From assembly GCF_902829255.1 (NCBI RefSeq), contig NZ_CADEPK010000021.1, forward strand, positions 22,995-86,994: 64,000 nucleotides of DNA. The letters run 5' to 3'. Numbering within the stretch: the first letter of the stretch is position 1; every line of letters starts with the position of its first letter. The stretch is from Metabacillus niabensis. Its GTDB lineage: Bacteria > Bacillota > Bacilli > Bacillales > Bacillaceae. Shown here piece after piece: positions 8,459 through 15,896 of this stretch. The notes beneath the pieces were generated by a model, which was given only the letters and a program-made list of their open reading frames with translations, searched no databases and had not been told where the DNA came from. The position numbers and the translations under genes are program-made.

Positions 8459-9595
8459 ATGAATATTGAGCAGTTTAAAGAAGAGGTCATTGCCTATAGT
8501 AAGGAGATTGGTATTGATAAAATTGGCTTTACGAGTGCCAATACATTTGAAGAGCTCAGACAGCGTTTGATCAAACAGCAGGAATTAGGCTATCAATCCG
8601 GCTTTGAAGAGCCTGATATTGAAAAGCGAGTAACACCTGTTGCGTTACTGCCGAAAGCGAGCTCGATCATTTCCATTGCTCTTGCCTATCCTTCGAAAAT
8701 GAAAAACGCACCGAGAAGTACGAAGGAAGAACGACGCGGGATTTTCTGTCGTGCTTCATGGGGACAAGACTACCATACGATCTTACGTGACAGGCTTGGG
8801 AAGCTTGAGACGTTTTTAAAGGAAAAGGTACCAGACATTCAAGTGAAGTCAATGGTAGATACAGGTGAGCTTTCCGATCGGGCAGTTGCTGAACGTGCTG
8901 GCATTGGCTGGAGCGGAAAAAACTGTGCCATTATTACACCTGAATTTGGCTCCTACGTATATTTAGGTGAAATGATTACGAATTTCCCGTTTCCTCCTGA
9001 TACGCCAATGGAGGACCAATGCGGCAGCTGTACAAAGTGCTTGGATGTTTGTCCGACAGGAGCACTCGTCCAGGGAGGACAGCTTGATTCAACAAAATGT
9101 ATTGCCTTTTTAACGCAAACAAAGGGCTTTTTACCTGATGAATATCGAACAAAAATCGGCAATCGGATCTATGGCTGTGATACGTGTCAAACGATATGTC
9201 CAGTAAACAAAGGGAAGGATTTTCATTTTCATGAAGAGATGGAGCCAGACCCGGAAATTGCGAAGCCAAAGCTAAAGCCGCTGCTTACGATAAGCAATAA
9301 AGAGTTTAAAGAAAAGTATGGCCATATTTCAGGCTCTTGGAGAGGGAAAAAACCGATCCAGCGAAACGCCATTTTAGCACTTGCTCATTTTAAGGATACA
9401 ACCGCACTACCGGATTTAATCCAATTGATGCATAAGGACCCAAGACCAGTTATCCGCGGAACAGCTGCATGGGCAATCGGAAAAATTGGTGGCGAGCACG
9501 TTGCAGAAGAGCTTCATAAAGCATACGAAAAAGAAAACGATGAAGAAGTAAAAGCAGAAATAAAAAAAGGATTGGCTTTTTTAGAAAAAAATTAG
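8459..9595 (+). CDS. queG: Epoxyqueuosine reductase
   Basis: 378 residues. It catalyses the last step of queuosine synthesis, reducing epoxyqueuosine in tRNA with cobalamin and two iron-sulfur clusters. The two ferredoxin-like cysteine sets are present (CGSCTKCLDVCPTG and CDTCQTICPVNK). The DTGELSDRAVAERAGIGW segment is typical of the family, and a HEAT-repeat tail occupies the last ~80 residues. ATG 8459 follows GGAAGGGGGAG; the in-frame GTG three bases earlier is less likely. It starts the conserved Bacillus block queG-yhbB-trmL-prkA-yhbH. Confidence 0.95.
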   Translation: MNIEQFKEEVIAYSKEIGIDKIGFTSANTFEELRQRLIKQQELGYQSGFEEPDIEKRVTPVALLPKASSIISIALAYPSKMKNAPRSTKEERRGIFCRASWGQDYHTILRDRLGKLETFLKEKVPDIQVKSMVDTGELSDRAVAERAGIGWSGKNCAIITPEFGSYVYLGEMITNFPFPPDTPMEDQCGSCTKCLDVCPTGALVQGGQLDSTKCIAFLTQTKGFLPDEYRTKIGNRIYGCDTCQTICPVNKGKDFHFHEEMEPDPEIAKPKLKPLLTISNKEFKEKYGHISGSWRGKKPIQRNAILALAHFKDTTALPDLIQLMHKDPRPVIRGTAAWAIGKIGGEHVAEELHKAYEKENDEEVKAEIKKGLAFLEKN

Positions 9596-9636
9596 GTGGT
9601 TGCTTACAAACTATCATGTAAGCAGCCACTTTTTTC
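9596..9636 (+). terminator. Terminator after queG
   Basis: A 13-bp stem GTGGTTGCTTACA / TGTAAGCAGCCAC (one G-T pair), an 8-nt loop and a T6 tract, directly after the queG stop. Confidence 0.88.
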
Positions 9637-9660
9637 TTTTATATTAAGTAACTCGGTAGG

Positions 9661-9765
9661 AAATCAACCAACTTTAACGGGAATTCTGTCAACTTTGGCG
9701 AAAAATTTGTCAACTTTCTGAAGAAATCAACCAACTTTCCGAAAAAATCTGTCATTCGACAAAAA
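9661..9765 (+). repeat. 21-bp-period direct repeat, about 4.5 degenerate units
   Basis: The core CAACTTT begins at 9669, 9690, 9711 and 9732, an exact 21-base period. A degenerate fifth unit (CATTCGA) starts at 9753. Units alternate between AAATCAACCAACTTT and TTGTCAACTTT forms. One plus-strand frame reads as a 7-residue repeat, but it has no start or Shine-Dalgarno and ends in TAG, so I do not call a gene. It lies between the queG terminator and yhbB. Confidence 0.8.
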
Positions 9766-9851
9766 ACGTCATAGCTTCCCGCCTGATAAAAGACATTTCT
9801 TCCTAACTATGACCATACCTTTTAATATAATACAGGTGGTGGTGAGGAGAA

Positions 9852-10745
9852 ATGAAGCAACTACTATTAGACTTCAATAAAAAGAAGCTCGACATGCTTA
9901 TAAATAAGAAGCTATTCACGCAATATCGCGATGACGACCGAGAGTTTCAAGCGTTGGAACGGAGAGTACGCTTATGTGAACAGCGTGGAATTGAAATCAT
10001 CAAAGGGATAACGGAAATTAAAATAACAAATGTTGCTGAACGGTCGCAAAAAATAAATGATGTCCAGTATACATGCCATCATAAATGGTTAACAAAACAA
10101 GATGACTCGATGTATTTAGAGGAACGATTTGAAGAGCGAAGTGCAAGAATTTTTCAGGATGAGCTTGTTGAGGATATGCTTATAGAAAAGCACGAGCCAG
10201 CGGTTGAACATCATGTAAGCAATGTCGAGCAGTTAATGAGAGAGCCATTTATTTATGACCGACTTGCAGCTGTCCAGTATGCGGAGCTGTGGTGGAATAG
10301 TACAAATCCAGCTTATAAAAATTTTGAGGTCAATTGTACGAACTTTATTTCGCAATGCATGCATGCAGGCGGTGCAAAAATGAGGGGCTACCCGAATCGC
10401 TCCAGCGGTTGGTGGATGCAAAACAATAATTGGAGCTATAGTTGGTCTGTAGCCAATTCAATGCGGATTTTTTTAGCGAATTCTAAAACCGGTCTAAGAG
10501 CTAAAATCGTAGGTGAGCCTGAACAATTAATGCCAGGGGATGTCATTTGCTATGATTTTCAAGGTGACGGCAGATTTGATCATACGACATTTGTTGTGGC
10601 GAAGGATAAAAAGAATATGCCGCTAGTGAATGCGCAAACTTATAATAGTCGGATGCGCTATTGGTCATATGAAGATTCTACAGCCTATACCCCTAACATT
10701 AAATATACATTTTTTCGAATTATCGATGATACGAGTTCAAAGTAA
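9852..10745 (+). CDS. yhbB: Amidase-domain (amidase_6, YhbB-like) protein
   Basis: 297 residues. The C-terminal ~160 residues carry the amidase_6 fold: catalytic cysteine in NCTNFISQCMHAGG, histidine in DHTTFVVA, and the asparagine-containing NAQTYNSR. The N-terminal half is charged and variable. There is no signal peptide, so a cytoplasmic or forespore/mother-cell location is more likely than secretion. The gene sits between queG and trmL exactly as yhbB does in B. subtilis. A GTGAGGAG Shine-Dalgarno supports ATG 9852. The substrate is unknown. Confidence 0.85.
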   Translation: MKQLLLDFNKKKLDMLINKKLFTQYRDDDREFQALERRVRLCEQRGIEIIKGITEIKITNVAERSQKINDVQYTCHHKWLTKQDDSMYLEERFEERSARIFQDELVEDMLIEKHEPAVEHHVSNVEQLMREPFIYDRLAAVQYAELWWNSTNPAYKNFEVNCTNFISQCMHAGGAKMRGYPNRSSGWWMQNNNWSYSWSVANSMRIFLANSKTGLRAKIVGEPEQLMPGDVICYDFQGDGRFDHTTFVVAKDKKNMPLVNAQTYNSRMRYWSYEDSTAYTPNIKYTFFRIIDDTSSK

Positions 10746-10833
10746 AAAGTGGTATAATGTCCTTTTGAAGGGTAATGAGGGGCTCGAATGTCTAAAGGCT
10801 ATCCTTCTTTAGTAAATAGTTGGGGTGGAAACA

Positions 10834-11307
10834 ATGGCATTACACGTCGTATTATATCAACCAGAAATTCCTGCAAACACAGGAAATATTGCTCGTTCAT
10901 GTGCGGCTACGAATACAACGCTACATTTAATTCGTCCACTTGGATTTTCGACAGATGATAAAATGTTAAAACGTGCGGGACTTGATTATTGGGAATTTGT
11001 GAATGTTGCTTTTCATGATTCATTAGATGAGCTTTCTGAAAAATACCCAGATGGTGAATTCTTTTATTTAACAAAATTCGGTGAGCAGCCACATACGGCA
11101 TTTGATTACAGTGACGCTGAAAAGGATTATTTCTTTATTTTTGGCCGTGAAACAACAGGCTTACCAAAGGATGTCATTAAGGCAAACATGGACCGCTGCT
11201 TACGAATTCCAATGACAGATGATGTACGTTCATTAAATCTATCAAATACTGCAGCCATTCTCATTTATGAAGTATTAAGACAGCAAAATTATCCGAGCTT
11301 AGGCTAG
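10834..11307 (+). CDS. trmL: tRNA (cytidine/uridine-34-2'-O)-methyltransferase
   Basis: 157 residues, a minimal SPOUT methyltransferase (CspR/TrmL). It methylates the ribose at wobble position 34 of certain leucine tRNAs using S-adenosylmethionine. Family motifs: N-terminal LYQPEIPANTGNIARSCAAT, the knot element FGRETTGLP, and RSLNLSNTAAILIYE. ATG 10834 is set by GGGGTGG at 10822-10828; the in-frame GTG at 10825 lies within that site. A terminator follows at 11329. Confidence 0.95.
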   Translation: MALHVVLYQPEIPANTGNIARSCAATNTTLHLIRPLGFSTDDKMLKRAGLDYWEFVNVAFHDSLDELSEKYPDGEFFYLTKFGEQPHTAFDYSDAEKDYFFIFGRETTGLPKDVIKANMDRCLRIPMTDDVRSLNLSNTAAILIYEVLRQQNYPSLG

Positions 11308-11328
11308 GTAAATCCTTGCTAAGACGAG

Positions 11329-11363
11329 AAAATGACTGATTCGATAATGAATCAGTCATTTTT
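11329..11363. terminator. Bidirectional terminator of trmL and the small minus-strand gene
   Basis: A 14-bp perfect stem AAAATGACTGATTC / GAATCAGTCATTTT with a 6-nt loop; As on the left and Ts on the right make it functional for both converging genes. Confidence 0.88.
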
Positions 11364-11372
11364 CGTGTACCC

Positions 11373-11465
11373 TTATTTTTTTACGCCTGGCTTGCTATCA
11401 TATCCAGCAGTAAAGATAGCTGTTAGAAATGCTAAGCTAACACCAAGTATTAATAAAAATCCCAT
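11373..11465 (-). CDS. Predicted 30-residue single-pass membrane protein
   Basis: Not recognised as a named family. The minus-strand frame from ATG (11463-11465) to TAA (11373-11375) gives 30 residues: an N-terminal hydrophobic helix (GFLLILGVSLAFLTAIFTAG) and a short polar tail ending in PGVKK. A strong Shine-Dalgarno, GGGAGGGACA, sits 8-12 bases before the ATG, and a bidirectional terminator lies just beyond the stop. The combination of ribosome site, clean helix and terminator makes it likely to be real despite its size. The tail is predicted soluble, but orientation in the membrane is not clear. Function unknown; it may be a small stress or sporulation protein by position next to prkA, which is only a guess. 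Confidence 0.6.
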   Translation of the reverse strand: MGFLLILGVSLAFLTAIFTAGYDSKPGVKK

Positions 11466-11865
11466 CGTGTTTGTCCCTCCCAAAATTCTTTACGAAATTA
11501 GAGCAAATCCACAGGGTATGTAATAAAGCATACTTTGAATCTTCCATTAAATCAACATGTACTAAAACGAAAAGATAACGATTACATCTTTTCCTATTAG
11601 GTTCCCCATGTATCGCGTGTTTTATCCTTTTTCCTAGTGAGCAAATTCTCATTTCCACGAAAATTTGGACACCTGCAGGTAAACCCCTAAGTCTTCCTAA
11701 TTATAACGTAATCAGCACTTGATGTGAATGTAAAAGAAGATTTTTACATTAAAATTTATCAGAATTAATCAAAAGCTTTTTAGAATGTTAAAGGACATCC
11801 TCGCATAAAGTGTATTAATCCGCACAAGGTTTTTACATCTACGACCAATGATGAAGGAGGTCCTT
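11466..11865. other. 400-base divergent intergenic region between the small membrane gene and prkA
   Basis: I see no gene here. It must hold the promoters for the small minus-strand gene and for prkA. A small hairpin TGTAAAA/TTTTACA lies near 11730-11750. The prkA Shine-Dalgarno AAGGAGGT is at 11853-11860. In B. subtilis prkA is transcribed by sporulation sigma factors; I could not identify a convincing SigE- or SigF-type promoter by eye. Confidence 0.5.
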
Positions 11866-13761
11866 ATGGATATCTTAAAAAAAATTGAAAAGTACAGAGA
11901 AGATGAGCAGCGTTTAAAATGGGAAGGAACCTTCGTAGAGTATTTGGATATTGTCAAGGAAAAACCGTGGGTTGCTCAATCGGCTCATTCGCGAGTATAC
12001 AATATGATTAAAGATGCAGGTATTGAAGAGGTAGATGGAAAACGGAGATATAAGTTTTTTGACCACCAGCTATATGGCTTAGAGGATGCGCTGGAACGCC
12101 TTGTCGAAGAGTATTTCCATCCTGCCGCAAAACGGTTAGATGTCCGAAAGCGGATTTTGCTTTTAATGGGACCAGTCAGTGGTGGGAAATCGACACTTGT
12201 CACAATGCTTAAACGTGGATTAGAGGCTTATTCTTTAACAGATCGCGGTGCAGTTTATGCAATTAAGGGCTGCCCGATGCATGAGGATCCTTTACATTTA
12301 ATTCCGCATCATCTTCGTGATGATTTTTATCAGGAGTATGGCATTCGTATCGAAGGAAATTTATCACCGCTTAATGTGATGAGATTAGAGGAAGAATATG
12401 GTGGACGTATTGAGGATGTAAGGGTAGAAAGAGTGTTTTTATCTGAGGATAAGCGGACAGGGATTGGAACGTTTAGTCCATCGGATCCGAAATCACAGGA
12501 TATTGCCGATTTAACGGGAAGCATTGACTTTTCAACGATTGCTGAATATGGTTCAGAGTCAGACCCGCGTGCATACCGCTTTGATGGTGAGTTGAACAAA
12601 GCCAACCGCGGGATGATGGAGTTCCAGGAAATGCTGAAATGTGATGAAAAATTCCTCTGGCATTTGCTCTCATTAACACAGGAAGGAAATTTCAAGGCAG
12701 GTCGCTTTGCCTTAATTTCCGCGGATGAATTAATTGTTGCACATACAAATGAAACAGAGTATCGTTCATTTATTTCAAACAAAAAGAACGAAGCGCTCCA
12801 TTCGCGAATTATCGTCATGCCTGTTCCTTACAATTTAAAGGTGAGTGAAGAGGAAAGAATTTATGAAAAAATGATTCAAGAAAGTGATGTTTCAGATGTT
12901 CATATTGCGCCACATACATTAAAGGTTGCGGCGATGTTTACAATTCTCACGCGCTTAAAGGAACCAAAGCGCGGTGACATTGACTTAGTGAAGAAAATGA
13001 GATTGTATGATGGCGAAAGTGTGGAAGGCTTTAATTCAGTTGACCTTGCAGAGCTGCAAAAGGAATACAATGATGAGGGAATGTCAGGGATTGACCCGCG
13101 TTATGTGATCAATCGAATTTCCTCAACGATTATTCGCAAAGATGTTCCATCAATTAATGCGTTAGATGTGTTACGCGCGCTTAAGGAAGGTCTTGACCAG
13201 CATGCGTCGATTTCAAATGAAGATAGAGAAAAATATTTAAATTTCATTTCTGTAGCTCGTAAGCTCTATGACGATATGGCGAAGAAAGAAGTACAAAAGG
13301 CGTTTGTTTACTCATATGAAGAGTCTGCGAAAACATTAATGGATAATTATTTAGATAATGTTGAGGCATATTGTAATAAAAATAAACTGCGCGACCCGTT
13401 AACTGGTGAGGAAATGAATCCAGACGAAAAGCTCATGCGTTCGATTGAAGAACAAATTGGCATTTCCGAAAATGCGAAAAAAGCGTTCCGTGAAGAAATA
13501 TTAATTCGAATTTCAGCATATGCTCGCAAAGGGAAACGCTTTGATTACAATTCACATGAACGGTTACGTGAAGCGATTCAAAAGAAGCTTTTTGCAGATT
13601 TGAAGGATGTTGTGAAGATTACGACATCGTCGAAAACACCTGATGAGCAGCAGCTTAAGAAAATTAATGAGGTTGTCGCACGTCTCATTGATGAGCATGG
13701 CTACAACTCCACATCGGCAAACGAATTGCTCCGTTATGTAGGAAGCTTATTAAATAGATAA
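11866..13761 (+). CDS. prkA: PrkA family AAA+ serine protein kinase
   Basis: 631 residues, full length for PrkA. An AAA+ module has the Walker A sequence GPVSGGKST, and the C-terminal PrkA domain resembles kinases. The opening MDILKKIEKYREDEQ is the standard PrkA N terminus and follows AAGGAGGT, so the ATG at 11866 is chosen over 11848. In Bacillus, PrkA is a sporulation-associated protein of the inner spore coat region and influences sigmaK-dependent gene expression; reported kinase and protease activities are family knowledge. It is followed by its functional neighbour yhbH, but a terminator and about 300 bases separate them. Confidence 0.95.
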   Translation: MDILKKIEKYREDEQRLKWEGTFVEYLDIVKEKPWVAQSAHSRVYNMIKDAGIEEVDGKRRYKFFDHQLYGLEDALERLVEEYFHPAAKRLDVRKRILLLMGPVSGGKSTLVTMLKRGLEAYSLTDRGAVYAIKGCPMHEDPLHLIPHHLRDDFYQEYGIRIEGNLSPLNVMRLEEEYGGRIEDVRVERVFLSEDKRTGIGTFSPSDPKSQDIADLTGSIDFSTIAEYGSESDPRAYRFDGELNKANRGMMEFQEMLKCDEKFLWHLLSLTQEGNFKAGRFALISADELIVAHTNETEYRSFISNKKNEALHSRIIVMPVPYNLKVSEEERIYEKMIQESDVSDVHIAPHTLKVAAMFTILTRLKEPKRGDIDLVKKMRLYDGESVEGFNSVDLAELQKEYNDEGMSGIDPRYVINRISSTIIRKDVPSINALDVLRALKEGLDQHASISNEDREKYLNFISVARKLYDDMAKKEVQKAFVYSYEESAKTLMDNYLDNVEAYCNKNKLRDPLTGEEMNPDEKLMRSIEEQIGISENAKKAFREEILIRISAYARKGKRFDYNSHERLREAIQKKLFADLKDVVKITTSSKTPDEQQLKKINEVVARLIDEHGYNSTSANELLRYVGSLLNR

Positions 13762-13772
13762 AAAATAATGAG

Positions 13773-13812
13773 AAAAGACTGACGAATAGAAGCATCCTGT
13801 CAGTCTTTTTTT
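13773..13812 (+). terminator. Terminator after prkA
   Basis: An 11-bp stem AAAAGACTGAC / GTCAGTCTTTT with a 15-nt loop and a T7 tract. The remaining ~250 bases to yhbH show no gene; they presumably hold the yhbH promoter. Confidence 0.88.
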
Positions 13813-14060
13813 ATCCCATTCTAAACGATAATGGTTGTCCGATATGTAACTGGGGACTTGTCTCATTTTCAATGAAACTCTGTTCGTTTTCGAAATTATT
13901 TGTCAATAAATCAAATCTTGCGCATAGGATAGAGTAATCCAATGAAAAAACAAACTGGCAATAGGTAAATAAATTTATTCATCCACGTTAGTGTATGCAT
14001 GTTAAGTGAAAAATGTGACTCTTTTTTTAAAAAAATTTAATTTTTGGAGGGGGAATTAAG

Positions 14061-15230
14061 ATGTCAGGTCAGGACCAAAATTTTGTTATTTCACAAGAAG
14101 ATTGGACCCTCCATCGTAAAGGCCACGATGATCAAACACGCCATCAAGAAAAAGTACAGGAAGCGATTCGGAACAACCTTCCAGATTTAATCACTGAAGA
14201 AAGCATCATCATGTCAAATGGGAAGGATGTTGTGAAAATCCCAATTCGTTCTCTTGACGAATACAAAATCCGCTATAACTATGACAAAAATAAACATGTA
14301 GGCCAAGGAGATGGAGAGAGTCAGGTAGGAGATGTCGTTGCCCGTGATGGTTCTCAGGCAGATGCAAAAGGCCCGGGCAAAGGTCAAGGGGCAGGAGATC
14401 AAGCAGGTGAAGATTACTATGAAGCAGAAGTATCGATCATTGAGCTTGAGGCAGCTTTATTTAAAGAGCTGGAGCTACCGAATTTAAAGCAAAAGGAACG
14501 GGACAATATTGTTGTAGAGAATATTGAATTCAACGATATTCGAAGAACAGGTTTAATGGGAAATATCGATAAAAAACGGACGATGCTAGCGGCCTATAAA
14601 CGGAATGCAATGGCCGGAAAATCAAACTTCCATCCAATATTTCCGGAAGACTTGAAATACAAAACCTGGAATGAAGTCGTTAAGCCAGAATCGAAGGCAG
14701 TCGTCATTGCGATGATGGATACAAGTGGGTCAATGGGACTTTGGGAAAAATATATGGCAAGAAGCTTTTTCTTCTGGATGACAAGATTTTTACGAACAAA
14801 ATATGAGAAGGTTGATATTGAATTTATCGCCCATCATACAGAGGCAAAGGTCGTCACAGAGGAAGACTTCTTCTCAAAAGGGGAAAGCGGTGGAACGATC
14901 TGTTCATCCGCATACCGTAAAGCACTTGAGATTATCGAAGAAAAATATAACCCATCACGCTATAATATTTATCCATTCCATTTTTCAGATGGTGATAATT
15001 TAACGTCAGATAATGCAAGATGTGTCAAACTTGTAGGAGAATTAATGAAGGTTTCCAATATATTCGGCTATGGTGAAGTAAATCAATATAATCGTCACTC
15101 AACATTAATGTCCGCATATAAAAATATCAATGATGAGAAATTCCGCTATTATATCCTCAAGCAAAAGGCAGATGTTTTCCAGGCAATGAAAAGCTTCTTT
15201 CGTAAAGAAGACAATCAACTATATGCATAG
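14061..15230 (+). CDS. yhbH: Sporulation protein YhbH (DUF444)
   Basis: 389 residues, the usual DUF444 length. It has a glycine-rich charged linker (about residues 90-120) and a von Willebrand A-like core with the metal-site sequence MMDTSGSMG. It is almost always encoded next to prkA, as here, and in B. subtilis it is sigmaE-dependent and needed for efficient sporulation; the molecular role is not known. GGAGGGGG precedes ATG 14061. The third partner often found in other genomes, spoVR, is not adjacent in this window. Confidence 0.95.
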   Translation: MSGQDQNFVISQEDWTLHRKGHDDQTRHQEKVQEAIRNNLPDLITEESIIMSNGKDVVKIPIRSLDEYKIRYNYDKNKHVGQGDGESQVGDVVARDGSQADAKGPGKGQGAGDQAGEDYYEAEVSIIELEAALFKELELPNLKQKERDNIVVENIEFNDIRRTGLMGNIDKKRTMLAAYKRNAMAGKSNFHPIFPEDLKYKTWNEVVKPESKAVVIAMMDTSGSMGLWEKYMARSFFFWMTRFLRTKYEKVDIEFIAHHTEAKVVTEEDFFSKGESGGTICSSAYRKALEIIEEKYNPSRYNIYPFHFSDGDNLTSDNARCVKLVGELMKVSNIFGYGEVNQYNRHSTLMSAYKNINDEKFRYYILKQKADVFQAMKSFFRKEDNQLYA

Positions 15231-15238
15231 CAAAAGAG

Positions 15239-15268
15239 CCCTTACTCATTCATATGAGTAGGGTTTTT
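15239..15268 (+). terminator. Terminator after yhbH
   Basis: Stem CCCTTACTCAT / ATGAGTAGGG (one bulged T) with a short loop and a T5 tract, 8 bases after the yhbH stop. Confidence 0.82.
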
Positions 15269-15536
15269 ATTTTTCGTTATCTTTAGAGAAGGGGAACAGA
15301 AGTCCTATGATATGTAAGCTGTTACAAAAAATGATGATAAAGGTTTAATTTTTTATCGCTTCATAGGTAAGCTAAGACAAGATAAGGATGAAATGACTAC
15401 GTAAAAGCGTGATTTAAGGGCATGAAAGAGCAAAATATGACATATTTCACCGAAATCATGGACGTAAACACGTTAAACGATGAATCTTAGGTATGAAATT
15501 TTATCTGTAAGAGTTTTGTAAGAGGGAGTACATATA

Positions 15537-15617
15537 ATGAGCTTTAGTCTAAAAATACCAATTCGTTTATTGTGTACACATTCGAATGAGCGTGATGAAA
15601 AAAAGATTAGAAAATAA
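15537..15617 (+). CDS. Possible 26-residue leader peptide or gene remnant
   Basis: ATG 15537 follows AGAGGGAG at 15521-15528 with good spacing and opens a 26-codon frame ending in TAA. The peptide is basic (IPIRLLCTHSNERDEKKIRK) with no recognisable domain. It could be a small protein, a regulatory leader for pel, or the 5' remnant of a gene interrupted by the downstream repeat. Only the ribosome site supports it. Confidence 0.25.
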   Translation: MSFSLKIPIRLLCTHSNERDEKKIRK

Positions 15618-15704
15618 TTCTTATTGTATTAGTAATAAAGTAATATATACTGATTTTAAAGATATACAGATTGTAGTACTTTTTGAATGGCTCTTGTTAA
15701 ATGC

Positions 15705-15815
15705 TGTTGTCGATTTCAGCATGAGGCATTCGCTTTCCGCGGGCGGTCCCGGGCGCATTTTCTTAAGATGTGCCCTGTTGGGTCTCCCTTTGCTGCGCTT
15801 CTCTATGTAGGAGTC
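15705..15815 (-). repeat. Bacillaceae GC-rich intergenic repeat, copy in the pel leader
   Basis: Read on the minus strand, the element runs GACTCCT ... GGGAGACCC ... CCGCCCGCGGAAAGCG ... GAAATCGACAAC. This matches the organisation of the element at 28962-29088 (GACTCCTGCGGG ... AGACCCCGCAGG ... CCCGCGGAAAGCG ... GAAATCAACC), which lies in the opposite orientation. GC content is far above the surroundings. It ends about 80 bases before the first pel gene, inside its untranslated leader. This type of repeat is common between genes in Bacillus relatives. Confidence 0.75.
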
Positions 15816-15896
15816 TTATGTACCTGCTCAAATCAACAATCAGCAATTATCTTTAACATCGCCTTTTCTAATAAAAATGTAACCGGGGAGATCAAT

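Larger units (their letters stand above)
15269..15896 (+). other. Long leader/promoter region upstream of the pel operon
   Basis: About 630 bases. It contains a possible 26-codon reading frame (15537-15617) and a GC-rich repeat element (15705-15815), listed separately. I looked for a c-di-GMP riboswitch of the GEMM type, since the operon encodes a c-di-GMP receptor, and did not find its conserved core. A promoter was not identified with confidence. The first structural gene starts at GTG 15897 after GGGGAG. Confidence 0.5.

Noticed and set aside
9661..9765. CRISPR-like array
   Set aside because: The 21-base units are degenerate and contiguous, with no conserved repeat plus unique spacer pattern and no cas genes.
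11332..11523. 63-codon plus-strand frame after trmL
   Set aside because: It starts within the terminator hairpin, has no ribosome site, and overlaps the better-supported minus-strand small membrane gene.
12330..12818. Long minus-strand frame inside prkA (162 codons)
   Set aside because: It is the antisense shadow of a strongly conserved gene, lacks a ribosome site and shows no recognisable domain.
15687..15896. In-frame N-terminal extension of the epimerase-PelD gene
   Set aside because: It runs through the GC-rich repeat and has no ribosome site; the epimerase fold starts exactly at GTG 15897 behind GGGGAG.
15269..15896. c-di-GMP (GEMM) riboswitch before the pel operon
   Set aside because: The conserved aptamer core was not found by eye; a covariance-model search would be decisive.
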